This document shows, one piece after another, positions 20,689-31,989 of a stretch of 64,000 nucleotides of DNA. The stretch comes from Pholis gunnellus (Eukaryota > Chordata > Actinopteri > Perciformes > Pholidae), in the NCBI GenBank assembly GCA_910591455.2, contig OU342814.1, positions 18,933,768-18,997,767 on the forward strand, read 5' to 3'. Below the pieces are notes generated by a model that saw only the letters and a list, made by a program, of their open reading frames with translations, did no database searches and was not told the origin of the DNA. A program made the position numbers and the translations under genes. Within the stretch, counting starts at the first letter, position 1; every line of letters starts with the position of its first letter.

Positions 20689-23405
20689 ATGGTTTTCAGA
20701 TCCCCTTTAGAGCTTTATCCCTCCCATTTCTTCCTGCCAAACTTCGCTGATCGCCCTGTGCTACTGGCGAACAGCGCTCCCACCACCCGGTCTCCAGAAG
20801 ACTTGTCCATGTTTCAGCTACCGACCCTCAACTTCTCCCCGGAGCAGGTGGCTAGCGTCTGCGAGACGCTGGAGGAGACCGGGGACATCGAACGGCTGGG
20901 CCGTTTCCTCTGGTCTCTGCCTGTGGCTCCGGGAGCGTGCGAAGCGATCAACAAGCACGAGTCCATCCTGCGCGCCCGGGCCGTGGTGGCGTTCCACACG
21001 GGGAATTTCAGAGACCTCTACCACATCCTGGAGAACCACAAGTTCACTAAGGACTCGCACGGCAAACTACAGGCCATGTGGCTGGAAGCGCACTACCAGG
21101 AGGCCGAGAAGCTCCGTGGTCGTCCGCTCGGACCGGTCGATAAGTACCGGGTGCGGAAGAAGTTTCCGCTGCCTCGGACCATCTGGGACGGCGAGCAGAA
21201 GACGCACTGTTTTAAAGAGAGGACACGGAGCCTCTTGAGGGAGTGGTACCTTCAGGACCCATATCCAAACCCCAGCAAGAAAAGGGAACTGGCTCAAGCC
21301 ACTGGACTCACTCCCACACAGGTCGGAAACTGGTTTAAAAACCGGAGGCAACGAGACAGAGCCGCGGCGGCCAAAAACAGGTTGGTGTTTTTTTTTATTA
21401 TCGTTGCCGTCAAAACACAACAATGTTCAAAAGTTTGTCTAAAATGCCTAAAACCAACAAGGAAAAGGAATAGATTTTATTCATCGTGGAGTTGTGTTTA
21501 CGGACAGAGACTGTCTAGGAAAAGGACGAGTCTGTCTGCCAGGGGGAGGGAGCAGGCTGCGGCGACATGTTTGTTATGAAGTGAAATCAGGATGAACATC
21601 GACAATGCTATTTACGCTGTTGTAAATATCCAAAAATGTCTTTTGGAAATACGAAACGTTTTTTTTACATATTTAGAAGAACTTCTACGAAACATTTTTG
21701 GCAAGTATGTAATTTAACTTTGCTGGTATTTTTGAACAAAATATGGAATCATCAATTATAAACATAAAACACTATAAATATAAAAACTCAAGTTAGTTGT
21801 TCAAATAACTTCGAATGGTACAATAATAATAATATAATAACAAACTGGATTGCTGTTATTGAGCATTGTTTTCAAATAAAAACAGCTTGTTTATGTTTTC
21901 CGTGTGAAAGTAATGTAATATTAATAAATATTAAAAAGTGCTGCAACAATATGTATATATAACAATATATATATTACATACAACCCCTCTTCAGATAATA
22001 ATAGTATAAACAACCATATTAATTATTTTATTCAGTAAAAGTATAAAATAAACAGGACTGGACACGTCTTAATATTTATTTAGCCACAAGTTAAATAGTT
22101 ATATCTATTTCTTTAAATACATTTGAAATTGTCATGTTTTGCAAATCATCTGAAAAATATTTTTGTATGTTACCAAAGCTATATATTTAGGCTGCACAGT
22201 AGGCTATAGTTACATGTAACATGTACTATGGTGCATTTGTCATTTTAACATGTTACTTAGCATTGTTGGAAAAGATTATCTCAAAGGATAATAGAGATAT
22301 TATAGATATTACTTGACTAAAATGAGCGTGCGTATTAAAAACATTTAAAGACATAGGCTGTATTCATAACATTAAGTGTGGTATCATTCCATTAGAATGC
22401 TATAATTGATTAGAAAATACCTCGGAGAGTACTAAGCCATATGAACACTATTCTAATCTTTTTGCTAAATGAAGAGATATATTTCCAGCCTGATATTATC
22501 CCGCCGTGATGGAGTTATTATCATGAGTGGATTGGAGATAAACATTTAGGATGATTGGAGTAACCTGGATCTCCATGTCACTCATTCATACACTTCCATT
22601 TCCATCAGACTGAAAACCATTTGTGTCAAAGCCTCACGATGTTTTGTTTTTTTACCAAGACCTATATTGTATTGAACAAATAATTATTTGGTAAAGAAAC
22701 TGCAGAATCTCGGGTTCCACGGGTTCTTGGTACGAAAAATAAAACTGGGCAGAACTTAAGACAAATAACAAATGTAGTGCAAATGCTGATGAAGCAGAAT
22801 AAAAAACAAAATAGCAACAGACTGCTGTAAAGAATGCATCAAACTGCTTTTCAAAAGACACCAAGTTGGATTCAAATCTTAGTTTTCTGCAGTGACATGT
22901 CACGTAATTTAAATGCCAGATTGCTGACTTGCGCGTTGAACATGCCTACTTTTGTAGAAAAACTAAATAACTCATTGCATTTCCTCCAACATTTGGTAGT
23001 CTAAATAGTGCTGTGTTTTGTCCCCTGAAAGCTGGCTATTTGATAAAAGCATGCATGCATGGCTGGGGCCGGCAGGGGGAAAGAAAGGCGAGTTTGAACC
23101 CCTATTTTGCAGGAGGAGGAGGGGAAGGGGGACATTCTCAGGTCTAATTGCCATTTCTCTCATTTTTTTCTTCTTTTTTCCCCCTCCCCTCCTGGCTTCT
23201 TTTCTTCTCCAGGCTCCAACACCAAGTAATAGGACCGAGCGGTATGAGGTCCCTGTCAGAGGCCGGCCTCACCCCTCACAGCTCGGCAGAGTCGCCATCA
23301 ACCGCGGCCAGTCCGACCACCAGCGTTTCCAGTATGGCAGAGAGAGTTGATACTGGGACGTCCATCCTGTCCGTCACATCCAGCGACTCGGAGTGCGATG
23401 TATGA
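20689..23405 (+). CDS. six3: Homeobox protein Six3 (two exons: 20689-21380 and 23213-23405)
   Basis: Nuclear transcription factor that specifies anterior forebrain and eye, known in the family to repress targets with Groucho/TLE and to antagonise Wnt and BMP signals. The join of 692 and 193 nt encodes 294 aa. The N-terminus MVFRSPLELYPSHFFLPNFA is a Six3/Six6 signature, and the alanine/glycine-rich insert seen in mammalian SIX3 is missing, as is usual in fish. The SIX domain spans about residues 48-163. The homeodomain spans about 164-225, with the recognition-helix signature QVGNWFKNRRQR at 211-222. The tail, ending SILSVTSSDSECDV, is the conserved Six3 C-terminus. The start ATG has a good context (TTTCCATGG). 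The intron splits the Arg231 codon (AACAG|GTTGGT and TTCTCCAG|GCTCC). It lies convergent to six2. It is Six3 rather than Six6 because the tail after the homeodomain is long and of Six3 type. Whether it is the teleost six3a or six3b copy is not proven; the N-terminus favours the a copy. Confidence 0.97.
21381..23212 (+). other. six3 intron
   Basis: 1,832-bp intron. The donor is GTTGGT, a weak non-consensus extended donor, and the acceptor TTCTTCTCCAG is strong. The first 1 kb is AT-rich. A high-complexity candidate regulatory segment occupies 22380-22620 (TATAATTGATTAG near 22401, GATGGAGTTATTATCATGAG near 22509). If the intron is retained, the reading frame stays open for 66 more codons to TGA at 21577-21579. 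Confidence 0.9.
22380..22620. promoter_or_regulatory. Candidate intronic enhancer of six3
   Basis: Repeat-free and more complex than the AT-rich intron around it. It has homeodomain-like cores (ATAATTGATTAGAAAAT), GATA-like words and a run of GATTGGA words (22520-22565). Texture-based call. Confidence 0.28.
23213..23405 (+). CDS. six3: six3 exon 2 coding part
   Basis: Encodes the last base of Arg231 and residues 232-294, beginning LQHQVIGPSGMRSL and ending SDSECDV before TGA (23403-23405). The acceptor is preceded by a strong pyrimidine tract (23161-23210). The segment is serine/threonine-rich with no folded domain, and its last 20 residues are nearly invariant in vertebrate Six3. Confidence 0.96.
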
Positions 23406-24190
23406 TACGGAGGAAAAAAACACACAAAAACAAACAAAAAGAGAAATATTTACAGGGAAAATGGACCTGAGAGGAAGAAAAAAAGACTTATGAAATATCG
23501 CGGATGAAAAAAGGACCGATTGATATAAATATTAAAATAAAAAGAGATAAAAGCACGTCGTTTTTTTTTTATATTAAAAAGCGCTTTCAAAGGACCCACG
23601 CCTCCCCCTCCTCTTCATACCCCCACGCCACCACCACCACCACCACCACTACTACTAGACTACTTGCATGATGTCTTTTTATTTTTTGTTTTGTAATCAG
23701 GGAGAATAACCTGAATGCAAGATTTTCCATCAGGAACATCGATCAGAGGGAATAAAAACAGATCGTCTTGGTGTCTTCGTCGCTTTTTTTTTTTTGTCCT
23801 CATCTCCGTTTTAAGTCCTAATGATGATGATGATGGCGGCGAAGCAGCCGCCATGCAGACAAGATGCAATCCTGTTTTTACTTTTGTTCATCAGACAATC
23901 ATTTTAAGTCGTAAGCACCTTTTTAAATACACTTCTGTCACTGCCTGTGTGGGGTACATGGTCAAAAAAATGTTGAACGGAACCGTTTATGACTGTATCA
24001 GATTTTTATTTTCAAAATTTTATATTGAATTATGTATATCTCAAATAATGCGATCATTCTCCCGGTCTGTAATATACGTGTAGAAATATGCTTGTACATA
24101 ATTAATGCTCTCCCCCGTCTCATCCTCTTTTCTATCCCTTCCTCACTTTTCTTGACTTGGTGTTCCTACATAAAATATTTGTCAAAACTT
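23406..24190 (+). other. six3: six3 3' UTR (approximate end)
   Basis: Follows the six3 stop. A-rich start, (CCA/ACC)n around 23629-23650, and possible poly(A) signals AATAAA at 23536 and 23751. The high-complexity stretch around 24010-24110 (TGTACATAATTAATGCTC near 24093) suggests the UTR extends further, perhaps to the ATAAAATATT word near 24172. The true end cannot be fixed without transcript data. A GATGATGATGATGGCGGCG tract lies near 23821. Confidence 0.5.
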
Positions 24191-24372
24191 ACAACTGAAG
24201 TGCTCTAGGCGTTTTTGTTGATTTTGGCTGTGTTCTGGGGGGTTGATAATGAGATATGTTACCAGTCACATTTATGCAAAGAGAAAAAAAGATAATGAAA
24301 AGTGGAATTGCTTGTTATTACTACATTGATTCAAGTCTGCAGGCTGCCCCCCCTCCCCCCCTTCTCTCCTCT

Positions 24373-24386
24373 CTGCCGCCCCAGGG
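24373..24386 (-). promoter_or_regulatory. Weak CTCF-like motif, - orientation
   Basis: On the - strand CCCTGGGGCGGCAG matches the CCGCGNGGNGGCAG form with two differences. It lies just beyond the six3 3' UTR. Confidence 0.25.
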
Positions 24387-24559
24387 TCGCTCAAAGCGCT
24401 TATTTACATTAGCCTATTCAATGTTTCTTTCTTGCGTGGTTATTATGTTAATGTACCATACATTTCTAAATCAAATACAGTATTCAATTTGCTATACCTC
24501 TTTGCATGATGTCTGTCTCTCCATCCGATTACGGATAAGGGCATTGATAAGTGGCTAAA

Positions 24560-25140
24560 CACATGTTCATATTGGGTCATTATTGGATTGTGGAAGCATT
24601 AATGCTTGGCTTGGCTTATGCGTTCCCGGGCCAGGTTGTGCACTCAGCGGGCTGAACTCACCTAAAAGGAGTTTGGTTTTTATTTCCGGAACAGAGTAAC
24701 TATTCATCATATTGGTGTAAACTGTTTGGTCTTTGACGGTGACGAAACGCTGCATTAAAATGTTTTAGATTTTATTTTCCAGAAGTCATACTTTACCCCT
24801 TTCCTAATTTATCATTACACTCCTGGTTCTAACTTATGTGATGCAGGTAATATGTATATATATATATATACGGCTGCCTCCTTATAGTCTACTGCACACA
24901 TTCTGGCAAACGTCAACGTCATGCAGCACTTAAAAATGTGAGTGCTATTTCCCCTTTTGTTTACCGTTGCTAGTGAATACAGAAATTAAGTAAACGCGCC
25001 ATTAAATGGGCTAATCACGATGGGACTCCTCCCCTGTCCCAATCTCCCATTGTGGCCCGCTGAAAAGAGCTTTTCTTCTTCGGACGAGAACCATTTCCCC
25101 CTCCAAAAAAAGGCTTTCTCTCCTGCAGTCCCTTTCCATC
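24560..25140. promoter_or_regulatory. Candidate regulatory region downstream of six3
   Basis: Includes the 14-bp perfect palindrome AAGCATTAATGCTT (24594-24607), a short TATATATA tract near 24852, and a second high-complexity piece at 24905-25080 with CCATTAAATGGGCTAATCACG near 24999 (a palindromic CCATT-A-AATGG beside an OTX/PITX-like TAATC). Texture-based call. Confidence 0.3.
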
Positions 25141-26059
25141 TAAATCCCCAACCAATTATACTGCAGACTAGGGCACATTTGCTACAGGACACTGTTGCAG
25201 GAGCCACAGTTTTAGTTGGATGGAAAGATTCCTGCTTCGTAGAAGCAGCGCTGAGGATTTCCCATGCATGTAAATAACTGCGCTGTATTAACTGCAGGCA
25301 ACTCTGTGTTACGCGCTGAGTGTTTGTTAGTGTTGCAGTCGTGTATTAAGCAACAGAAAGTAGGACAGAGGCTGCTGTTTGGCTCAGGGAGACCGCAGGA
25401 CTATCAGAACAGGGAAAACCTGCAGCTCTGTCAACAGGATAGATATCTCTCTGACATTTAATTATAATAAGACAACTGAAACTTGACTGTTCTAACAAGT
25501 GTAACACAAGTGCTGTAGGCCTATACCGTGGTGTCAGGATGTTTAGATATTTTTACAGGATGTTTGGCAATTTTGTACAAAGTCTGAAAGCTTGAATGGG
25601 CGGTGTGCGTGTGAATAAATGCGCATGCAAAATAGGCTGAAAGGGGATATTTAACATTTAGAATAGAGACCAGAAACCCAATTTTGCCACAAAAGGTGTG
25701 CCTTTAAGCAGACTAATTTGTTCATTTAATGGCTACAAGTTATTAACAAAGAAGGAAATGGGCACGGGTGTGTAAAAAACTAAACAAAAGAACAACCGGA
25801 ATTTGAATCATAGCTCATAAAAATTGTTGTTAAAATATTTTTTTATTGTTGTAAAGTGAAATCCGCTTGGCTAAATCTGAGATCCAGTTTGACAAAAGTA
25901 AAAATGTTTCTAAATAGTAGACTCTGTTGTAGATACTTTAGATCTGACTATGGGTTATGTTTTTCTCCTCCATAATGTTATCAGTCTCCACTGGATGAAA
26001 AGTGCGCATAAGCTATCTGCATGCATAAGTCTCCCTCAGACAGATACCAATCAAAACAC
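25141..26059. other. Intergenic, nothing identified
   Basis: No gene, no recognised repeat family. Ordinary AT-moderate DNA. Confidence 0.45.
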
Positions 26060-26480
26060 AAACACAAGTGTGTCAAAAGCCTCAGCCCTGCGACTCAATA
26101 GGCCCGTGATCCTGAAATAACCGAGGTGCAGACCAACGCAAAGCTCAGCTCCCCGCCTGGCTGAAACAAACTGCCGCACTCATATGCAGTCGATTGCAAA
26201 TGAGGTAAATCTGTATCATATTTTAAACCCATTCCGGGTCTTAAATCGGCCTGGCAGAGACAGATAGGCCCTATCAAGAGCACCGAGGGGCCATGGCACC
26301 GCCGCACCACCAGACCCTTATCACACACCCCGCCTCTCCATTTACGCACTCCACAAGTTTTATTGGCAGCGACAAGTCCCGGCTATGATTGAGATTAAAT
26401 TAATCGTAAACTGAAGAGCATTTTTTATCGGCAAAGGAGGACACGAGGATTAGAGCTCTATCTGAGAGATGGAGCCACAG
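26060..26480. promoter_or_regulatory. Strong candidate conserved element
   Basis: About 420 bp of repeat-free, GC-moderate, high-complexity DNA. It contains ATTGCAAATGAGGTAAAT near 26195 (ATTTGCAT-like POU word on the - strand), TTTTATTGGCAGCGAC near 26358, and TGAGATTAAATTAATCGTAAAC near 26389 (inverted ATTA/TAAT cores). By eye this is among the most enhancer-like blocks in the intergenic region. No alignment available. Confidence 0.38.
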
Positions 26481-27579
26481 ATAGGGACTCATGAATACAA
26501 AACAAGCCATGAATGGGCTTCATTTGTGCGACGTTACGTTCATTATCCCAAGGCTGTGGAAACGCAGTGTAAACATGCTGATATAAACTTAAATTACTTA
26601 AGAGAGAAAAAAATATATAAAAGTGAAGTGTTTGTTTGAAATAATGTGTAAAAAAAGTCAGCAAAAGATTGAAACTTTGCAGTCGACTTTTACACCCTTC
26701 ATGGGTCTGTTCAAATAATATATTCATAATGGATTTCGATAAATGCACCAACAAACTATGTGTTAAAAATATTATAGGAATTAGACGCTATGGGTATGAC
26801 ACCAGAGACACATTAATGCCAATAGTTAAATAGCATAGGGATTGTTGAGTCGGACGTGTTTAACCATGTAGCTAAATGAGACGCATGTAAACAGATACAT
26901 GATGGTCCTCGCTGTAAACGTTAGGCCAGAGTGGCAGCAGTAAAAAGTACTGGAAGTGTGAGTCTATCTGTTGCCGGCTGGGGTCATTAACAGTGGGGGA
27001 GCTCTTGTTCGTGATCTGTCAACTCAAATATGGATCACAAGACAAAGGAACTTAGCGAGGAGTAATCTCTGTGTGTGATACTTTCATGAGAGTAAACGAG
27101 AATGTGAGACAAGTGCGGCAACAATGGAGACTCGCATGTTTCTTTCCCTCTTTTCGCTTCCTGAAGTTGTTTGGCATTTATGTGTGCTATAGTGCGTCTG
27201 TCCAACAAGATTTGCACGAGCGTCAACAACATAAAGACGAATATTTTTTTTTTTTTATGACTTCCAGATTTAAAGTCAAGTGATTTAAAGTTTAAGAGGA
27301 GAGAGAGCACACGTGAATGCTCTTCTGAAAAGAAAAACATAAAAGATTTTTGTTTGGATTGATGGCTGTTTGCGCCGCGATGATCCGATTAGAGGTCATA
27401 GTTTACCTTCCTTTTCATTTCAAACCACAACATCTTGTTTACCGAAGTTAATGCAGGCACTGTCAGTCCAACAAGAGGAAGGAGGGGGGACTATTAAGCC
27501 GGAGTCTGGCGGTGAGAAATACTTGCCCTGCCCTGTTTTTTCTCGGATTTCACCGGTTAACTGAACACAACTTTCCTAT
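26481..27579. other. Intergenic, nothing identified
   Basis: AT-rich single-copy-looking DNA with a T-run at 27245-27256. No gene recognised. Confidence 0.45.
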
Positions 27580-27830
27580 TGGTGTGTATTCATGCAGCAC
27601 CCAAAGAGCACCACTTCTCCCTATAGTCTCAGCAGCGCGGCTGTCGCTGCAGGAATGAGCGGGGCCCTTTGGACTAAACTTTGTGCTCTCACTCTCCCTT
27701 CTTCAATAGGTAAGACGCGGGGCCGCAGCATTCCTCCTGACTGAGCGGTAATTCATACTAAGTTATAAGACCATGACCTGACATTATGTGTTTCAGACGG
27801 ACAGCTACTGTTCTCATTTTCTAGATTATT
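27580..27830 (+). other. Possible short spliced non-coding transcript
   Basis: CTTCAATAG|GTAAGA at 27710 is a near-consensus donor. It is followed 87 bp later by a branch-point-like CTGAC and an acceptor GTGTTTCAG ending at 27796. 87 bp is a usual short intron length in fish. No reading frame of interest crosses it. Motif-based only. Confidence 0.15.
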
Positions 27831-28010
27831 ATGTGAAATATTAGCAGCAATTAGGCATCCTTGCAAAGGTCAAAACAACCGAGTCTGCATTAATTACACC
27901 TCATATTTTCACCTGACCATCACCCTTAAATCACAATTAACTGCAAAACATTTTAGAGCAATTACAGAATATAGTTGCAGCCTCTTACTTGATTTTAGTA
28001 ATATTAAAGG
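27831..28010. promoter_or_regulatory. Candidate conserved regulatory block
   Basis: High-complexity stretch with GCATTAATTACACC near 27887, CCTTAAATCACAATTAAC near 27925 and GAGCAATTACAG near 27956. Multiple homeodomain cores and a nuclear-receptor-like GCAAAGGTCAAAAC near 27863. Confidence 0.32.
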
Positions 28011-28333
28011 GGTTATAAGAGCTTACAAAAGCACAATAAAACTCAATAAACTCAGCTGGAATGGTATACAAATATTCTAATAGTGATGTGTGCGTGGGGT
28101 CGGGACAACAGTTGCATTATTTGGCGTGGTTGCAAACAGGTAAACGTTGCGAGATGTGTGACATTTAGACGTGTCCTATCATTTCAATTATGTGTGTCCG
28201 TGTCCGATGTGCGTATATTGTGCGCGTTTTTACCAATGCCAAGCGCCATGCACCTGCTGCTTGTTGTCAACTGATCATCCCCCCTCTCAAACCCATCACA
28301 CAGACTGTCTTTTACGCTCACCATTTATCACAG

Positions 28334-28471
<138 letters not shown>

Positions 28472-28642
28472 TCTATGACAAGGGCAGCGTTTGGAAATGT
28501 TCTTCTATTAAATTGTAATTTGGAGGTCTCACAAGACAGGAGGCAAAGATACAGGATCAGCGGTGTATGGCTTTCATTATATGTGGGCTACCGTAGAGAC
28601 AGATGGGATCATACTCTCCCTCTTTCATAGTCAGGTTGGGAG

Positions 28643-28690
28643 GTGTGTGTGTGTGTGTGTGTGGTGGGGGGGGGGGGGGGGGGGGGGGGG
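28643..28690. repeat. (TG)n followed by a long G run
   Basis: About 20 bp of TG, then GTGG, T, and about 25 consecutive G (28666-28690). Confidence 0.95.
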
Positions 28691-28818
28691 TGTCAAGAAA
28701 TACTTCAGTCTAATGCTTATTAGTGTGGACTGCCATTGCACAAGCCTCATCTTTTTAAAACAAGCATAACATGAAAGCAACCCAACTCTGGCTTACTCAA
28801 GCGAACATGACCACCCCC

Positions 28819-28956
28819 CACCCCTCTCTCTCTCTCGCGCGCACACACACACACACACACACACGCACGCACACACACGTGCACGCGTATAGCCTTACAT
28901 GGACAGCACATATGGAGGTTGTGTGTGTCTCTCTGTGTGTGTGTGTGTGTGTGTTG
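28819..28956. repeat. CT/CA and TG microsatellite pair
   Basis: TCTC then CGCG then CA (28822-28880) and, after about 40 bp, a TG tract (28918-28955). The two are reverse-complementary in character and could form a cruciform-like structure. Confidence 0.85.
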
Positions 28957-29009
28957 GGGTGGGGGCGCTTGGTGCAGGCTGTGATCTCTCGCCTTGTGCA
29001 CACCGAGTG

Positions 29010-29144
29010 GACAGAGGGCTGAGCAGCTTAAATAGAGCCCCAGCACCTGTGTTTTCTACCGCCGTTCTCAGGCCTCCTTAGCATGGCACGGCACAGTACA
29101 GCACTGATGTATGCACTGAGAACCGCGCCGCGAACACGCAGACG
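29010..29144. other. Intergenic with inverted repeat
   Basis: GTTCTCAG (about 29065) and CTGAGAAC (about 29117) are 8-bp reverse complements with a loop of roughly 45 bp. A TATA-like CTTAAATAGAGC lies near 29029. No gene. Confidence 0.35.
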
Positions 29145-29420
29145 TTACACACACACCATGTGCCAGAAATAAAAGCGAAGGGTGTGGGAGTTTATCTTCA
29201 GAATTAAGCTACAATGAATAATTACAATTGAATCCCTCCATGTTGTGGGTTTACACGCTGCACCCCCTTTCCCACCCATGTTTTTTGGTTGAAGATTATA
29301 ATTAACAAACTTAAATAGACAGCTTTCAACCAAATGTGCTTCATCAATCGACTTGACCAGGTTTAATAACAAACACAATAATGAATCATATCTTGGTATA
29401 GGAAGTCATTTAAAAGTGAA
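29145..29420. promoter_or_regulatory. Candidate conserved regulatory block
   Basis: High-complexity stretch with GAATAATTACAATTGAATCC near 29216 and GATTATAATTAACAAAC near 29295, a dense set of TAAT/ATTA cores with no repeats. Texture-based call. Confidence 0.3.
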
Positions 29421-30289
29421 TATAAAGTATTTATGCTGCAATGGTACATGTTTTTAAAAGATGGAAAAACAAACAAACAGATAAATTGGACTAATAAAAG
29501 CCACTTTCGCCTTCAAGAAACCACTACATCAGACTCCATCATTTTCTCTCGAATTTGGTGCGTTTTGGTGACACATCCCCCTTTACTCCTCCTTTTCCTT
29601 CCATGAATTGGTGATTGTTCCCTGCACTGGTGCTGGAGGCTATTGTCTGTCAGCTGGAGCTGCTGTCTGCTCTGGTACTGAACGCACCGGATGAACCTGG
29701 ACACGGACACCCGGTTCCGCTGTGCCTGCACGCCTCACACATACACTCCTAATGTTTTTCTGTGACCGTTAAGATTTCAGAATATTATACACGAATCCGT
29801 ACGGAAACGAGTTTCCGGGTCAAAAACGTCCATCGGCATGATGCCACCAAAGGCCTTCTGCATTAGAATGGATCTTTAAAGAGACATAGATTAATGGATG
29901 GATTGTAGTCTACGCCTCTAAAAATTTAGTAAAAATAACAGTGGCCTCTGCTATTGTCTTACTCCCACACAGAAACGGTTAGAGAGGTCTATTGAGAAGT
30001 AAAACTGAAATTACATGTTATATAACGGCTGTTGACGTTACAGATTTTGTATTTAAATAGACCACCTCAAACTGGTGTTATGTTCTAGATATTTCTGAGA
30101 GAAACATTATCATTGTATCATAGGTTGACCAAAGCAGGCCATTTGTTGTAGCCTGTATGTAAAAAATTTGAAATTGTCAACCAATTAGAGATTTTCAACG
30201 CAAATCATATCCTTTAAATGCCTTTAACAACCATATATGCATTGAAGCCATAATTTTAAAATATGCATCGCACCATATCGGTTTAGCAT
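29421..30289. other. Intergenic, nothing identified
   Basis: No gene recognised. A 72-codon minus-strand frame near 29513-29731 lacks protein-like features. Confidence 0.4.
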
Positions 30290-30730
30290 ATTTGATTGGC
30301 CTACTATGTGACACGCCGTAAAAAATAAATGTTTAAAAAGCCTCGGCTTTAGTAAAGCCTGCACGGTGACACGCCTCGTTTTTGTGCCCATGCACTTAAC
30401 AAAAGGTCGGGGATTGACTGAGGCCTGGATGTCCTTATCAATTTAACCTCCATTTACAAAGCTATAGGATGGATTACACGCGATGCCAAGCTCACCAACA
30501 GCCCCGACCAGAGGTACATCTGGGGGTCCGCAGTGAGGGGACAGCGGCGGGGGCAAAGCCGGTCAGAGTGAAGGCTGAGCGGATCAGAGAGCCAAACGTG
30601 TTCCTCGACTGCCATCTAGAGGAATCTTGTGGAAGAAGCATGTCTTTCCAAACCGTTCCTCATGTCAAGTGCCTCCGAAATGGAATGCAAAGAACCTGAA
30701 CTGAACCTGATCAAGATCTTTTTTTTTTAT
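30290..30730. promoter_or_regulatory. Candidate regulatory or boundary block
   Basis: High-complexity stretch with a direct repeat GTGACACGCC (30308-30317 and 30366-30375), a 6-bp hairpin AAAGCC-TC-GGCTTT between them, and the CTCF-like motif at 30609. The CpG content of 30470-30600 is higher than that of the surroundings. A 76-codon open frame (30469-30699, +) crosses it but matches nothing I know. Confidence 0.33.
30609..30622 (-). promoter_or_regulatory. CTCF-like motif, - orientation
   Basis: On the - strand CCTCTAGATGGCAG fits the CTCF consensus CCANNAGRKGGCRS at every position except the third. It lies roughly one third of the way from six3 to six2, where a domain border would be expected. 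Confidence 0.5.
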
Positions 30731-31989
30731 GGCTGCTGCATTACAATAAATGGATACTCTGTAGACGTCTTGTGCATTACTTAACATTTCCCCAAATGTC
30801 AGACTGACGTGTTTGTCTTTGGAAATGTCTGTGTTTGAATAATGGCAGCTCAACATGAGTTTGTGCTGATGGAGCCAGCAGTAGAGTAAGTGTTTTTATC
30901 CCACTCCTGACAGCGCTGCCTGGCTATGTTCCACAGCATAGAGGCAGGACCACTGTTTCAGCTGGGACTTCTCTGTTAAATCCTCCATGTGCTCTAGTTG
31001 ATGTCAATGTGAGCACGAACATACATCTACAGGCTTGCACTACAGGGACAACTGTGGACCGGTGAAGTCATGCTGCCCACACACATACACATACTGTATG
31101 CACACGTACAGGGCACATTCATTAAAGTTTCATTGCATGAAAGTCAAATGATGTTGGAACATTGAACCGGCCTCTCCATTTAGTTCTAGATCAAGGATTC
31201 AGACGCCAGAGAGTGTAATGGAACCCCCGATCCCTGGTTAATTTTTCAAAACTGATACTGAGGCCACCAAGGAGCCAAGTGACTGAGTGAGAGAGATGGT
31301 GGTGAGGAGGGGAGGCAATAATGGTGTCCGCTGGAGCGCGGCCTTTTAGAGTTTAACTCCCCTATTATGGAGAGCCGGGGCAGGGGGAGGAAGAGGACAG
31401 AGAGCAGGCAACAGAGAAGGTTTCACTGTAAATGGACAGTAAAATGCTTGCGGCAACTAGGCTTCAATCCACCATTAAATCTGTGTAGGAGGAGAAGGGT
31501 ATGTCGGCATGTTCAAGCCATGAGCAATATATTTTTCATTTCACTTTGTACCACTCATATGTCCTAAAACGGTTTCAGCCTGATTTCAGGTTGAGTGTAC
31601 AAGCAAACTTTATCTTGGGTCACTGGAGTCGGTTTACGGCTCTCCCAGCTCAGTGGTGAGATGGAGATATTATTAGCTAATAGAGCCTGGAGGTAAAAAA
31701 TGCACTTTGGGAGAAAATGATATGTGCATCCCTTAGAATCCCTAAAAGCCTGTACATCGTAAAGGACCCATAGAATGGGAATAGCCAGATGATAAATAAA
31801 TGGATTATATATATAAACAAAGGCAAACAAAAACATTGCACTCTGTGGTAACATAAAGAACATACCTTAATACTGTATGAGAAGACAAATTATTGTCTCC
31901 TCATTTGAAATGTTCCATTGTCCACCACCTTCCTCACACATTCAGCTCCCTGTATCCAACTGAAAGGTTTTGCTTGTCATAGCTGCTCT
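30731..31989. other. Intergenic, one weak candidate block
   Basis: 31180-31300 is high-complexity (TTCTAGATCAAGGATTCAG near 31183, CCCTGGTTAATTTTTC near 31232). The rest has a GA-rich stretch at 31310-31420 and nothing identifiable. No gene. Confidence 0.4.

Noticed and set aside
30469..30699. 76-codon + strand frame in the convergent intergenic region
   Set aside because: No similarity recognised, and the region has a regulatory texture including a CTCF-like motif.
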